Origin: Pectinatus frisingensis | GTDB taxonomy: Bacteria; Bacillota; Negativicutes; Selenomonadales; Selenomonadaceae | Assembly: GCF_015732285.1 (NCBI RefSeq) | Contig: NZ_WIQU01000046.1 | Span: 90,367-154,366, forward strand | Length of the DNA: 64,000 bases | Direction of reading: 5' to 3' | Program-made: the position numbers and the translations under genes | Shown here: positions 1-7,925 of the stretch, one piece after another | Layout: every line of letters begins with the position of its first letter | Numbering within the stretch: the stretch's first letter is position 1 | Notes under the pieces: generated by a model | Seen by the model: only the letters and a program-made list of their open reading frames with translations | Databases searched by the model: none | Told to the model about the DNA's origin: nothing

Positions 1-232
1 AAGCAATTTCACAAAGTTTATTGTCAATGTTCATTAAATAGACGGGAAATGCATTGCCGACTTTTTGGGCCTGAGGGAAAAGCCGGCAAAACAAAATTTC
101 GGTCATTTTGCATATTACATAATCCTTGTCTTTTGGAATATTATGGGCTATCATATCTCTTACCCAGCCACCGACAATATATACTTCGCCATTGTTATCA
201 TTAATTTTTTTTATAAAAGTGGTTTCAGTCAA
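1..232 (-). CDS. cca: CCA-adding enzyme / tRNA nucleotidyltransferase, N-terminal part (cut by window edge)
   Basis: Partial gene; the C-terminus lies beyond the left edge. I translated this from the minus strand: it opens with TTG at 232-230, eight bases after a GGAGG at 241-245, and stays open to base 1 (77 codons). Residues 17-37 carry the class II poly(A) polymerase/CCA head-domain signature: VYIVGGWVRD followed by a KDKDYV metal-binding Asp pair. The next stretch, VGNAFPVYL, matches the position where bacterial CCA enzymes have VGRDFPVFL. The family adds or repairs the 3' CCA of tRNA. A related poly(A) polymerase-like nucleotidyltransferase cannot be excluded without the rest. The non-ATG start makes it easy to miss. 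Confidence 0.8.
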   Translation of the reverse strand, partial: MTETTFIKKINDNNGEVYIVGGWVRDMIAHNIPKDKDYVICKMTEILFCRLFPQAQKVGNAFPVYLMNIDNKLCEIA

Positions 233-269
233 GGCAGGTTCCTCCAAAAGATTATTTTGATACAGCAAT

Positions 270-404
270 GGGGCTGTATACACGTAAACATCTGCATTCA
301 TAAATAAGTATGCCGTTTCTTTTTCCACACTTCAAAGAGCGGGAGACTACATAGCGTAACGGATTGCATTTTTATGAGGTCAGTGCTGTTTATGTGACAG
401 CCCC
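270..404 (+). repeat. Structured intergenic repeat, copy 1 (of 3)
   Basis: First of three related elements of about 135-139 nt. The outer arms GGGGCTG (270-276) and CAGCCCC (398-404) pair. After a small internal loop, CACGTAAACA pairs with TGTTTATGTG over ten positions (one G-U). A second stem pairs TCATAAA (298-304) with TTTATGA (371-377). It lies between cca and thrB, which are both on the minus strand, while the repeat reads in the same plus-strand direction as the other two copies. It fills most of the 233-475 intergenic gap. Structured RNA or MITE-like element; function unknown. Confidence 0.75.
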
Positions 405-475
405 ATTGAATGGGATAAATTAACATTGTATGTAAAGATAACGATTGGTATTACATTTGTTGTTCAAAGATGTTG

Positions 476-1390
476 CTAAATAAGACAGACACCAGTATTG
501 TCGATGTTTAGGGCCATATAATAGGAATCCACATTATGCTCGGCAAATGCCTGTACCATGGCTTGTCCTATGAGATCTTCATTTTCTGTAGCAAAAGCAA
601 TGAGAGATGGCCCGGCACCGCTTATTGCTGCACCTAACGCACCTGCCTGTCTGGCTGCCGTGAATACCTCACACATACCGGGAATCAGACAGGCTCGGTA
701 TGGTTGATGCAGTTTATCAGCAAAAGCATATGATAAGACGGCAGCGTTGCCCGTGCAAAGCGCTGCCGTTAATGCTGCAACATGACTAATATTGAAGGCA
801 GCGTCCTTTAATGTTACTTTCTCCGGCAGAACCTTGCGCGATTTTTTTGTTGATAAAAAAAATTGTGGAACTGTCACGATCATTTTTAGGGCAAGCTTGG
901 GCAGAAAGGAAAAAGTCCTGATATCATCGGCATCTTTAAAGCTTATCGTTATACCGCCGAAAATAGCAGGTGCGACATTATCAGGATGTCCTTCAATCGA
1001 AGCAGCCAGTTTCAGCAGGCCATTTTTATCAAGGGGTTCATTCAGCGCATAATTAGCGGCCGACAATCCTCCTGCTATAGCGGCAGCACTGCTGCCCAGG
1101 CCACGTGAAAGCGGTATGGCATTGTGCATTTTTATATAAGCACCCTTATATGGTGCATCGGTTATATCAATCAGATCCTTAATGACTTTCCAGACCAGAT
1201 TTTTATCATCGGTAGGAATGTACTCAGTGCCTTCCCCGGAAATTTCTATATGCAGATAATTTTCACTGTAAAGTGTAAGCTCCAGAATATTATATATATC
1301 ACAAGCGATACCCAAAGAATCAAAGCCGGGGCCGCAGTTAGCTGTTGTAGCTGGTATGCGCACTTTTACTGTTTTGCTTTTGGTTGCCAT
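476..1390 (-). CDS. thrB: Homoserine kinase
   Basis: GHMP-family kinase that phosphorylates homoserine to O-phosphohomoserine with ATP, the step before threonine synthase. The product is 304 aa, the usual size. The N-terminal motif IPATTANCGPGFDSLG and the ATP-binding loop PLSRGLGSSAAA (about residues 93-104) are present, as is the C-terminal ISGAGPS motif. I chose the ATG at 1390 (MATKSK) because AGGAG sits seven bases upstream and because it overlaps the hom stop in a TGATG junction; the ATG one codon upstream is also possible. Last gene of the ACT protein-hom-thrB operon. No thrC is next to it. Confidence 0.95.
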   Translation of the reverse strand: MATKSKTVKVRIPATTANCGPGFDSLGIACDIYNILELTLYSENYLHIEISGEGTEYIPTDDKNLVWKVIKDLIDITDAPYKGAYIKMHNAIPLSRGLGSSAAAIAGGLSAANYALNEPLDKNGLLKLAASIEGHPDNVAPAIFGGITISFKDADDIRTFSFLPKLALKMIVTVPQFFLSTKKSRKVLPEKVTLKDAAFNISHVAALTAALCTGNAAVLSYAFADKLHQPYRACLIPGMCEVFTAARQAGALGAAISGAGPSLIAFATENEDLIGQAMVQAFAEHNVDSYYMALNIDNTGVCLI

Positions 1391-2691
1391 CATATCTCCT
1401 GACTGGTCGGAGGTTCGACGCGGATTATATTGCATATTTTCTTTACTGCCGGTAAATTATTCAGCGTTTGTTCAGCCTTACGAATTTTTTCTTCCTGCAC
1501 TTCATGACTTATGGCCACAATTTCAGCGCATGTATCGACTTTTCTCTTTTGAATTACGGCATTCAGACTTACACCAGTCTGACCGAAAGCCATAGCAATA
1601 GTACCTAGTACACCGGGTTGATCATCGACTAATAAACGAACATAGTAAGAAGAAATAGTTTTTTCTATCGGACAAAAAGGTTTATGTTCATAACAGGTGC
1701 AGCCGATACGTCCGAAACGGTTTTTTATTATGTCTCTGGCAACATCAATTATGTCGGCAATGACTGCTGATGCTGTAGGCAGCTGTCCTGCGCCGCGGCC
1801 ATAAAACATTGTTTCTCCGACAGCATTACCCCTTACAAATATCGCATTGAATTCATTACGCACAAAAGCCAGAGGATGAGTCTGCGGCAGCAGCGCCGGA
1901 TGAACCCGTACATCAATGCCCAGCTCATTTTCTCTTGATACAGATAACAGTTTTATTGTATAGCCAAGTTCTTTGGCATAGGCTATATCCTGTGGAGTTA
2001 TTTTAGTGATACCTTCAGTTGATACTTTGTCAAGATCGACGCGGCTGTTAAAAGCTATTGAAGCAAGAATCGCTGTTTTTCTGGCGGCATCAAGTCCTTC
2101 AACGTCCGCTGTGGGGTCGGCTTCGGCATAACCCTTTTCCTGAGCTGCTTTTAATACATCATCATAGCAGGCATTTTCTTCACTCATTTTGGTAAGCATA
2201 TAATTGGTGGTGCCGTTTACTATACCGATTACTTCGGTGATCTTATTGGCGGTAAGACATTGTTTAAGTGGTGTAATAATCGGTATGCCACCGCCGACAC
2301 TGGCTTCAAACATAAAATCAACATTATATTTTTCTGCTGCGGCAAACATGTCTTTGCCAAATTGGGCAACCACATCTTTATTGGCGGTTACGACATTTTT
2401 ACCGGCTTGCATAGCCTTGAGCATATACTCACGCGCCGGATGTATCCCACCGAGTAATTCAACGACTATTTCCACATTGGAATCATTGAGAATGTCATTA
2501 ATATCATCAGTCAGGCTGATATCAGCAGGCAGATGACGATTTTTGCTGAGATTGTGTACCAGTACATGAGTAATCTTAAGTTCCGCTCCCACTTTGGGAA
2601 GTATTTCGTGCATATTTTCTTGTAATACCTTAACTACACCTGTACCGACTGTACCACAGCCTAAAAGACCTATTTTTATAATCTCACTCAT
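1390..2691 (-). CDS. hom: Homoserine dehydrogenase with C-terminal ACT domain
   Basis: NAD(P)H-dependent reduction of aspartate semialdehyde to homoserine, the branch point to threonine and methionine. The 433-aa length is typical of monofunctional Firmicute enzymes. A Rossmann motif GLLGCGTVGTG lies at about 7-17. The catalytic domain follows (GTTNYMLTKM; EADPTADVEGLDAARK). An ACT domain at about 350-425 (VDDQPGVLGTIA) is where threonine feedback is normally sensed. ATG at 2691 follows AAAGGA. It overlaps thrB by one base and lies 31 bases after the ACT protein gene. Confidence 0.96.
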   Translation of the reverse strand: MSEIIKIGLLGCGTVGTGVVKVLQENMHEILPKVGAELKITHVLVHNLSKNRHLPADISLTDDINDILNDSNVEIVVELLGGIHPAREYMLKAMQAGKNVVTANKDVVAQFGKDMFAAAEKYNVDFMFEASVGGGIPIITPLKQCLTANKITEVIGIVNGTTNYMLTKMSEENACYDDVLKAAQEKGYAEADPTADVEGLDAARKTAILASIAFNSRVDLDKVSTEGITKITPQDIAYAKELGYTIKLLSVSRENELGIDVRVHPALLPQTHPLAFVRNEFNAIFVRGNAVGETMFYGRGAGQLPTASAVIADIIDVARDIIKNRFGRIGCTCYEHKPFCPIEKTISSYYVRLLVDDQPGVLGTIAMAFGQTGVSLNAVIQKRKVDTCAEIVAISHEVQEEKIRKAEQTLNNLPAVKKICNIIRVEPPTSQEI

Positions 2692-2722
2692 TGGCAGAAT
2701 ATCCTTTCAAAAAATAAGCAGT

Positions 2723-3190
2723 TTAAGCTTGCCCAACTATTTCAAGCCGACGTACGCCATCGATGACACGCAGTTTATCAAGCAGTGCTTCGAGGTCTAT
2801 GCTCATATTTTCAGTTTCAACGGACAATGTCACATTGGCCATTCCCTGTAAAGGTAATCCTTGGTTTATTGTCAGAATATTAGCGGAATCAGCGGAAATG
2901 ATATTGAGTACATTCGACAGCACACCCTTCTTATGATCAAGCATAAATGAAATGGAGACTATTTTATTTAAACTTGCTTCATAGAAAGGAAAGACAGAAT
3001 CCTTGTATTTATAATAAGCGCTGCGTGATAAACCAGTTGAAGCTATAGCTTCATTGATAGTGGAAGCTTCACCGCGTTTCAACATTTCATTTACCTTTAT
3101 GGTCTTTTTTATTGCTGTTGGCAGAATATCTTCTTTTACCAGGAAAAACCCGGTATTTTTATTATTTATGACTTGTCTTCTTTTACGCAT
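2723..3190 (-). CDS. pheB: ACT domain protein, PheB/UPF0735 family
   Basis: A 155-aa protein. The N-terminal half has a short helix-turn-helix-like stretch (ASTINEAIASTGLSRSAYYKY, about 42-62, split here as ASTINEAIASTGL and SRSAYYKY). The C-terminal half is a single ACT domain (about 76-150; LDHKKGVLSNVLNIIS). UPF0735 proteins commonly precede hom in Firmicutes and are often annotated PheB, but no biochemical role is established; amino-acid sensing is an inference from the ACT domain. ATG at 3190 has GGAGG six bases upstream. First gene of the threonine operon; a TATAAT lies about 60 bases upstream. Confidence 0.85.
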   Translation of the reverse strand: MRKRRQVINNKNTGFFLVKEDILPTAIKKTIKVNEMLKRGEASTINEAIASTGLSRSAYYKYKDSVFPFYEASLNKIVSISFMLDHKKGVLSNVLNIISADSANILTINQGLPLQGMANVTLSVETENMSIDLEALLDKLRVIDGVRRLEIVGQA

Positions 3191-3251
3191 TTACGTCCTC
3201 CATGTTTATATGATGAATATTTTTATTCTCTGAGAGGAATCTCCCTGTGCT

Positions 3252-3257
3252 ATTATA
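3252..3257 (-). promoter_or_regulatory. Likely -10 box of the pheB-hom-thrB operon
   Basis: A perfect TATAAT on the minus strand, 62 bases upstream of the pheB start. No clear -35 is visible at 17 bases, so this is a moderate call. The leader between it and the start is too short for a classic threonine attenuator and encodes no Thr-rich peptide. Confidence 0.5.
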
Positions 3258-3371
3258 ACTTGTTTCTATGATTTTTTCTACCCCTGGACAACATAATATT
3301 ATTAATTTGTGCTTAAAATAATTCAAAGACAAATTTAAATTTGTAAATTATGCTAAAATATTCATTCGTAC

Positions 3372-3425
3372 AGGAATAAAAAAAATGCCCCATCCTAATA
3401 GTATAAACTTTCGGATGAAGCATTT
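3372..3425 (-). terminator. Rho-independent terminator of cheV
   Basis: Minus-strand hairpin whose arms are AAATGC..CATCC and GGATG..GCATTT, followed by a run of eight T residues. It begins 16 bases after the cheV stop codon. Confidence 0.85.
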
Positions 3426-3440
3426 CCATCGATAGTGGAA

Positions 3441-4382
3441 TCAATCTTTAAATATAATACGATCCATAATGTTTATTAACTGGCCTATTTCCGGTTTGGA
3501 GATTTGAGCAGTTGCACCTAACCTATCACCTTTTTGGCGCATTTCTTCATTTATTAAAGAAGAAAATAATATTAAAGGAACATTGGCAAGTACTTTGTCT
3601 TCCCGAACCAGTTTAAGCAGGCGATGACCATCCATCTGAGGCATTTCAATATCGGAAATTATAGCGGTAACTTGTTCTTCAATCGGACCATTGGCGTCCT
3701 TTAAACTTATTAAGTAATCATAGGCCGATTTGCCGTTATTGAAATCACGGACAAATTCGTAACCAGAATTATGGAGCGTTTCAACCAGTAAGTCACGCAG
3801 CATTCTTGAATCCTCAGCCACAACGATATGCTTAGTGCGGCGTCTGGCTTCGATAGGAGCGGTAACTTTGTCGACAGTGGATAATTTTTGGTTGATTTCC
3901 GTATTTATTTCAGCGATAATACGTTCAAAGTCAAGTAATAATACGATTTTGTCAGGCATTTTTATTACTCCGACTACCATGGCTTCATTGCCTACTTCCG
4001 GTGCCGGTTCCATATTTTCCCAGGAAATGCGATGTATGCGGGAAACATTATCAACTAAAAAACCAATAGTATAATTATTGATTTCTGTTACAATAATATT
4101 TTTAGGATCATCACTGCCCTTTGCTTTTATTGCTCTGGATAGATTTACCAATGGGATGGCCTTGCCGCGCAAGGTAAATAATCCATCGACATAAGGATGT
4201 GCTGACGGCATGGCCGTTACAGGAACTTTAGTGATGACTTCACGTACTTTGGCTACATTGATGCCGTAGTGAACTTCACCAATGTCAAACTCCACAATTT
4301 CAAATTCGTTTGTGCCGCTTTCTAAAAGAATCCCCTTATTGTTGTCACTGCTGTCCAACGCGGTTGCCTCTATTTTCTGCAT
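3441..4382 (-). CDS. cheV: Chemotaxis coupling protein CheV (CheW domain plus receiver)
   Basis: The 313-aa protein has a CheW-like domain (about 27-160) that would couple receptors to CheA, followed by a response-regulator receiver domain (about 185-313). The receiver shows the acidic pair AEDS (190-193), the phospho-acceptor Asp in SDIEMP (Asp244) and the conserved Lys in SKPE (Lys296). CheV supports adaptation in Bacillus-type chemotaxis. I chose the second in-frame ATG (4382) because GGAGG is seven bases upstream; the first ATG at 4388 is only one base from it. Monocistronic with its own terminator. No other che gene is in the window, so it acts with a system encoded elsewhere. Confidence 0.93.
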   Translation of the reverse strand: MQKIEATALDSSDNNKGILLESGTNEFEIVEFDIGEVHYGINVAKVREVITKVPVTAMPSAHPYVDGLFTLRGKAIPLVNLSRAIKAKGSDDPKNIIVTEINNYTIGFLVDNVSRIHRISWENMEPAPEVGNEAMVVGVIKMPDKIVLLLDFERIIAEINTEINQKLSTVDKVTAPIEARRRTKHIVVAEDSRMLRDLLVETLHNSGYEFVRDFNNGKSAYDYLISLKDANGPIEEQVTAIISDIEMPQMDGHRLLKLVREDKVLANVPLILFSSLINEEMRQKGDRLGATAQISKPEIGQLINIMDRIIFKD

Positions 4383-4499
4383 GTTCATACCTCCGATTTT
4401 AAGTCACAAATTCATTAGGGCGATAATAGTGAGCTAAAATATAATATAACTTTACCTGATAATTCGGTGATTTTTACCTTAAATCCTTCTAAAAGATTT

Positions 4500-5399
4500 T
4501 TATTTTTTCATATTGTGTAAAAACAGCCAGCCATCTTCTTCTGTGACGGTACCGGTTTTAAGCAGATGTCCTACGGCTCTTTTGAAAGCTGCCTTACTGA
4601 TATTGAAACGTTCCTTGATTATTTCGGGAGGAGTTTTATCGCTGTAGGGCATTTTACCATTGTGGGCGATAAGTTCTTGTAATATAACGTTAGAATCTGT
4701 TATTATTGCTTCTTCTTTTATCGGGCGCAAAGATGCATTTAGACGGCCGTCATCACGTAGATATGTCACACGTATAGTTACATTGGCACCTACGTGAGGG
4801 TGCTGGGGCATTTCCTTTTCGGCAACAAAAGCAATATAACGTTCAGTAGTAAAAACAAATGCACCTTGTTCTGTTAAATTATATACAGATCCTTCTAAAA
4901 TATCGCCGACTTTTACATCAATAGCGGGTTTGGAAGCGCGGCGTATTTCATCTTCAACTTTCATGGTGACTGCCAGGCGTCCTGATTTATCAGTGTACAG
5001 TTTAGCCCAGACAAATTCGCCTATTTGCAGATTACCGCGAGTTCCGGCATAGGGTAGGAAAATACCTCGTTCAGCGCCGGCATCAAGGAAAGCGCCGTCT
5101 TTTGATATATTTATGACCTTAAGACGGGCAATTTGTCCTTCCTTCATTTGTGGAACCCGCATGCTGGCAGTAAGACGTCCCTTAGGATCTTTATAAAGAA
5201 AGACTGTCACTGTATCACCAATTTTTACCGGAGAAAGCTGCTGGGTCTTATGCAATAAAATATCGTCAGATGTGTTGCCGGTCCGGGCGTCCAGAAAAAC
5301 TCCCATATCATTTTGTCGTACAGCTTTTAATGTAGCAACTGTACTGGGTTTCAGCTGCCTTGCAGAGGCGGTATCATTATCATTCATAATGTGTGACAT
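4500..5399 (-). CDS. cvfB: S1-domain RNA-binding protein, CvfB family
   Basis: A 299-aa protein with tandem S1-like OB folds (about 20-85, 88-150 and 160-225) and a C-terminal winged-helix segment (about 245-299, ISKAAFKRAVGHLLKTG). CvfB of Staphylococcus binds RNA and affects virulence gene expression; here only RNA binding can be inferred. The start MSHIMND at 5399 is set by GGGGAG six bases upstream and overlaps the rsfS end by 20 bases, which suggests translational coupling. Last gene of yqeK-lytR-rsfS-cvfB. Confidence 0.88.
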   Translation of the reverse strand: MSHIMNDNDTASARQLKPSTVATLKAVRQNDMGVFLDARTGNTSDDILLHKTQQLSPVKIGDTVTVFLYKDPKGRLTASMRVPQMKEGQIARLKVINISKDGAFLDAGAERGIFLPYAGTRGNLQIGEFVWAKLYTDKSGRLAVTMKVEDEIRRASKPAIDVKVGDILEGSVYNLTEQGAFVFTTERYIAFVAEKEMPQHPHVGANVTIRVTYLRDDGRLNASLRPIKEEAIITDSNVILQELIAHNGKMPYSDKTPPEIIKERFNISKAAFKRAVGHLLKTGTVTEEDGWLFLHNMKK

Positions 5400-5757
5400 G
5401 GGCATCTCCCCAAAGGTTTTCCAACCCGTAAAATTCACGACTTTCTGCGGTAAAAATATGTGCTACACAATCGCCGTAATCCAATAAAATCCATTCACCG
5501 GATTTATATCCTTCACGGTGCAGAAGCTGTTCACCTGCTAATTTCAGCTGATCTTCAATATTATCGGCTATAGCGCGGGCCTGTATAGTTGATCCGCCGT
5601 GACAGACAATAAAATAATCAGTTGCCGTAGTTAGTTCCTTCATATCCATTAACAGGATTTTCTCTGCTTTTTTGTCACTGGCTGCATTGGTAATTAACTT
5701 GCTTTTATCAAGTGAAGTCCGTTTGCTGTCGGATTTGATATTAATTATAAAAATCAT
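5380..5757 (-). CDS. rsfS: Ribosomal silencing factor RsfS
   Basis: 125-aa RsfS/Iojap protein, which binds ribosomal protein L14 and blocks subunit joining when nutrients are short. Family motifs are visible: ATDYFIVCHGGSTIQARAIAD (split as ATDYFIVCHG and STIQARAIAD), GYKSGEWILLDYGDCVAHIF and REFYGLENLW. AAAGG lies only one base before the ATG at 5757, so the true start is not fully settled; residues before about 18 are poorly conserved. It sits between lytR and cvfB, with 57 bases from lytR. Confidence 0.95.
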   Translation of the reverse strand: MIFIINIKSDSKRTSLDKSKLITNAASDKKAEKILLMDMKELTTATDYFIVCHGGSTIQARAIADNIEDQLKLAGEQLLHREGYKSGEWILLDYGDCVAHIFTAESREFYGLENLWGDAHVTHYE

Positions 5758-5814
5758 ACCTTTCTGATTTGAATTTATTTATTTTAAATTTTATTCATAA
5801 AAATTAACATGACA

Positions 5815-6810
5815 TTAATTGCCATTTGAGAGCATTTGGGTCACAGTATCATTTATTTGTTCTGAATTTGGCTGCCATAATTTACCATCAGAGGAAAATT
5901 TTCCCGGTAATGTTTTAACTGTGACGGTGTTATTTTTAATCAGCCAGATATAATTTTTTAAATTTGTCAAACTGAATAAATCGATATTAGTGTATAAAGA
6001 GTTATTCAATATATTCACAAGACCAGGAATTTTAGGAATGGAATTTACTGTAAGAGTTTCAGTATAAAATGATTTCAAAAAAATTTCCTGCCTTTCTGAG
6101 CGTCCGATATCACCCAGATCATCACTGCGATACTGGAGATATCCCAGTGCCTGTCTGCCATCAAGATGCTGATAGCCATTCTTAAGATGAATTGAGATAT
6201 TACCTTGAGGATCATCATAATCCATATCGCTGCCTACATATAGGTCAATACCGCCAAAAGCGTTGATAAAATCTACTAAAGAAGTTTCATCCATAATGAT
6301 GTACTGACGGATACGAAAATTTACCAGATTAGATACCGCTCCCAGTGTTTGGTCAATACCGTTTTGTTGGAAAGAGCCTATTGGAACGATAGTATTGTTC
6401 AGGGGTACTGCGGTATTGCGAGGAATAGACAAAATCGATAACGAACCATTGCTGTGATCTACATGAAAAATGAACAACGCGTCGGCATAGGCATTAATGT
6501 CAGTATAGGTTGATTTATTGATACCAATAAACAGAATATTATCTGCATTATTAAACTCAGGTACTGGGGCAGGTTTTTCCTGTTGGGCAGATTTTCTGGT
6601 ACTTTGGTAGTTTTTGTAAAGTCCAGCTGCATACGTATAAAGTTCAGTGCTTTGACCATAAGCAAAACGAAGTGCCTGGAACATTGCCGCCAAAATAAGT
6701 GCGATGATGATTAAAAATATAATTATCCGCCCTAATTTAGGACGACGTCTTCTCCGTTTGACTGTTTTCCTTGTTCGTCCTGTTGAGGAGGGAAATCGTT
6801 TATTTGCCAT
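5815..6810 (-). CDS. LytR-CpsA-Psr (LCP) family cell-wall ligase
   Basis: 331-aa membrane-anchored LCP protein. LCP enzymes transfer anionic polymers or glycans from undecaprenyl carriers to peptidoglycan. A basic N-terminus (RKTVKRRRRRPKLGR) precedes one transmembrane helix (about 29-48). The extracytoplasmic LCP domain starts near residue 90 (DNILFIGINKS) and includes the conserved Arg-rich segment SIPRNTAV, the Asp-rich IDLYVGSDMDYDD and the RSDDLGDIGRSERQE region. It overlaps yqeK by 11 bases and has no strong ribosome-binding site, so it is probably coupled. The acceptor polymer in a diderm Firmicute is not obvious. Confidence 0.92.
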   Translation of the reverse strand: MANKRFPSSTGRTRKTVKRRRRRPKLGRIIIFLIIIALILAAMFQALRFAYGQSTELYTYAAGLYKNYQSTRKSAQQEKPAPVPEFNNADNILFIGINKSTYTDINAYADALFIFHVDHSNGSLSILSIPRNTAVPLNNTIVPIGSFQQNGIDQTLGAVSNLVNFRIRQYIIMDETSLVDFINAFGGIDLYVGSDMDYDDPQGNISIHLKNGYQHLDGRQALGYLQYRSDDLGDIGRSERQEIFLKSFYTETLTVNSIPKIPGLVNILNNSLYTNIDLFSLTNLKNYIWLIKNNTVTVKTLPGKFSSDGKLWQPNSEQINDTVTQMLSNGN

Positions 6811-7384
6811 ATTTTTTCTGTTGCTCTAACAAAAAATTGCGGGCAAGGATAGTCTGCGGATGAATCATCTGTTTTTTAGCAATAATGAATGATATTGATT
6901 TATCAAAAGCCGCAATCATTATCGTATTGAGATCATTTACTGCCATAAAACTGCGGAATTCGTCGATACCATCATAATCACGATGGGGCTCAACCATATC
7001 GGACAGGTAAATGATTTTATCTAAATCAGTCATTTCCGCCCTACCAATGGTATGTAAAGCTATGGCACTCAGAATTCCGGAATCGGTAATACCGTATTTT
7101 TCATGGGCTATCGCAGCTCCTAATGGTGCATGCAGCAAGATAGGTTGGTATTCATCTATTGTATAAATCTTTATATGATGTTTTCTGGCTTCATCAATGA
7201 GTGAACCAGTGGGAATTTCGCGTGCACAATCATGCAGAAGCCCCGCCACTTTGGCTTTTTCTTCCGAGATATGAAAGCGCTTGGCCAGTTTTACTGCCGT
7301 ATTGCTGACACTTAGCGAATGGACATAACGATGGTCATTGTTGAGTCTGCATTTTAACTGTTTTTGCATCTCATTATAATTCAA
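6800..7384 (-). CDS. yqeK: HD-domain bis(5'-nucleosyl)-tetraphosphatase YqeK
   Basis: 194-aa HD hydrolase that cleaves Ap4A symmetrically to ADP. Metal-ligand residues of the HD fold are visible: His22, the His51-Asp52 pair in LLHDCARE, His85, His111 and Asp129. The start is a TTG at 7384 with AAGGAG about ten bases upstream. In most Firmicutes nadD lies just upstream. Here a promoter and the RNase P RNA gene lie there instead, so the operon begins with yqeK. Confidence 0.93.
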   Translation of the reverse strand: MNYNEMQKQLKCRLNNDHRYVHSLSVSNTAVKLAKRFHISEEKAKVAGLLHDCAREIPTGSLIDEARKHHIKIYTIDEYQPILLHAPLGAAIAHEKYGITDSGILSAIALHTIGRAEMTDLDKIIYLSDMVEPHRDYDGIDEFRSFMAVNDLNTIMIAAFDKSISFIIAKKQMIHPQTILARNFLLEQQKKYGK

Positions 7385-7446
7385 CGTTAAATAGCTCCTT
7401 TGTAAAATGTGATTGGTAAACCGGCATGATATTGCTGCTTATTCAC

Positions 7447-7475
7447 ATAATAGGACATTATATTATAAAATACAA
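7447..7475 (-). promoter_or_regulatory. Sigma-A-type promoter of yqeK-lytR-rsfS-cvfB
   Basis: Minus strand: TTGTAT (7475-7470), a 17-base spacer, then TATTAT (7452-7447), 63 bases upstream of the yqeK start. Confidence 0.7.
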
Positions 7476-7504
7476 TAAATTTTAATTAATTATGAATAAA
7501 AAAT

Positions 7505-7524
7505 AAACTGCCTTAAGGCAGTTT
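7505..7524 (-). terminator. Terminator of the RNase P RNA gene
   Basis: The perfect palindrome AAACTGCCTTAAGGCAGTTT is followed on the minus strand by a T-rich tail (about 11 T in 13 bases). It sits directly after the 3' end of rnpB. Confidence 0.85.
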
Positions 7525-7529
7525 TATTA

Positions 7530-7889
7530 TCATTGTGAGTAATCAATAAGCCGAGTTCTGTTCCGCTTAAGCGGTGACGATCATTTATCTGGATCAACAG
7601 TTGCCTGCTGACTCTAGCGACACAACCCGGAAGGTTCAGCGGGCCGCTTCATCCCTTCCCTATTCGGTCTTGCTCCATATGGGGTTTACCAAGCCGCACA
7701 GTTACCTGAACGCTGGTGCGCTCTTGCCGCACCTTTCCACCCTTACCTGCCAAAACAGGCGGTCTAAATCTCTATGGCACTTTCCCTAAGGTCACCCTCG
7801 CCGGACGTTATCCGGCATATTGCCCTGTGGAGCCCGGACTTTCCTCAGATATAAAATATCCGCGATCATCTTTCATACTCATAATAATA
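7530..7889 (-). ncRNA. rnpB: RNase P RNA, bacterial class A
   Basis: Catalytic RNA that matures the 5' ends of tRNAs. Read on the minus strand it has the class A hallmarks: GAGGAAAGTCCGGGCTCC near the 5' end (P4 strand), the AGGGTGGAAAGGTGCGG segment, and ACAGAACTCGGCTTA near the 3' end (second P4 strand). Helix P1 is formed by TGAGTA (about 7881-7876) and TACTCA (7541-7536), and pairing may continue outward to about 7889 and 7525. The ends are therefore approximate. A perfect-spacing promoter lies just upstream and a terminator just downstream, so it is an independent transcript. Confidence 0.97.
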
Positions 7890-7896
7890 CCCTTAT

Positions 7897-7925
7897 ATTA
7901 TAGCATTTTTCGAAATAACTGTCAA
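7897..7925 (-). promoter_or_regulatory. Strong promoter of rnpB
   Basis: Minus strand: consensus TTGACA (7925-7920), a 17-base spacer and consensus TATAAT (7902-7897). The -35 overlaps the stop codon of the upstream TrmH-type gene. It is the only -35/-10 pair noted here that matches consensus exactly in both boxes at 17-bp spacing, fitting a constitutive stable RNA. Confidence 0.88.

Noticed and set aside
65..307. 80-codon plus-strand frame at the left edge
   Set aside because: It overlaps the minus-strand CCA-enzyme frame, which has a ribosome-binding site and family motifs, and it runs into repeat copy 1.
2204..2536. 110-codon plus-strand frame within hom
   Set aside because: Antisense shadow of a clearly conserved homoserine dehydrogenase.
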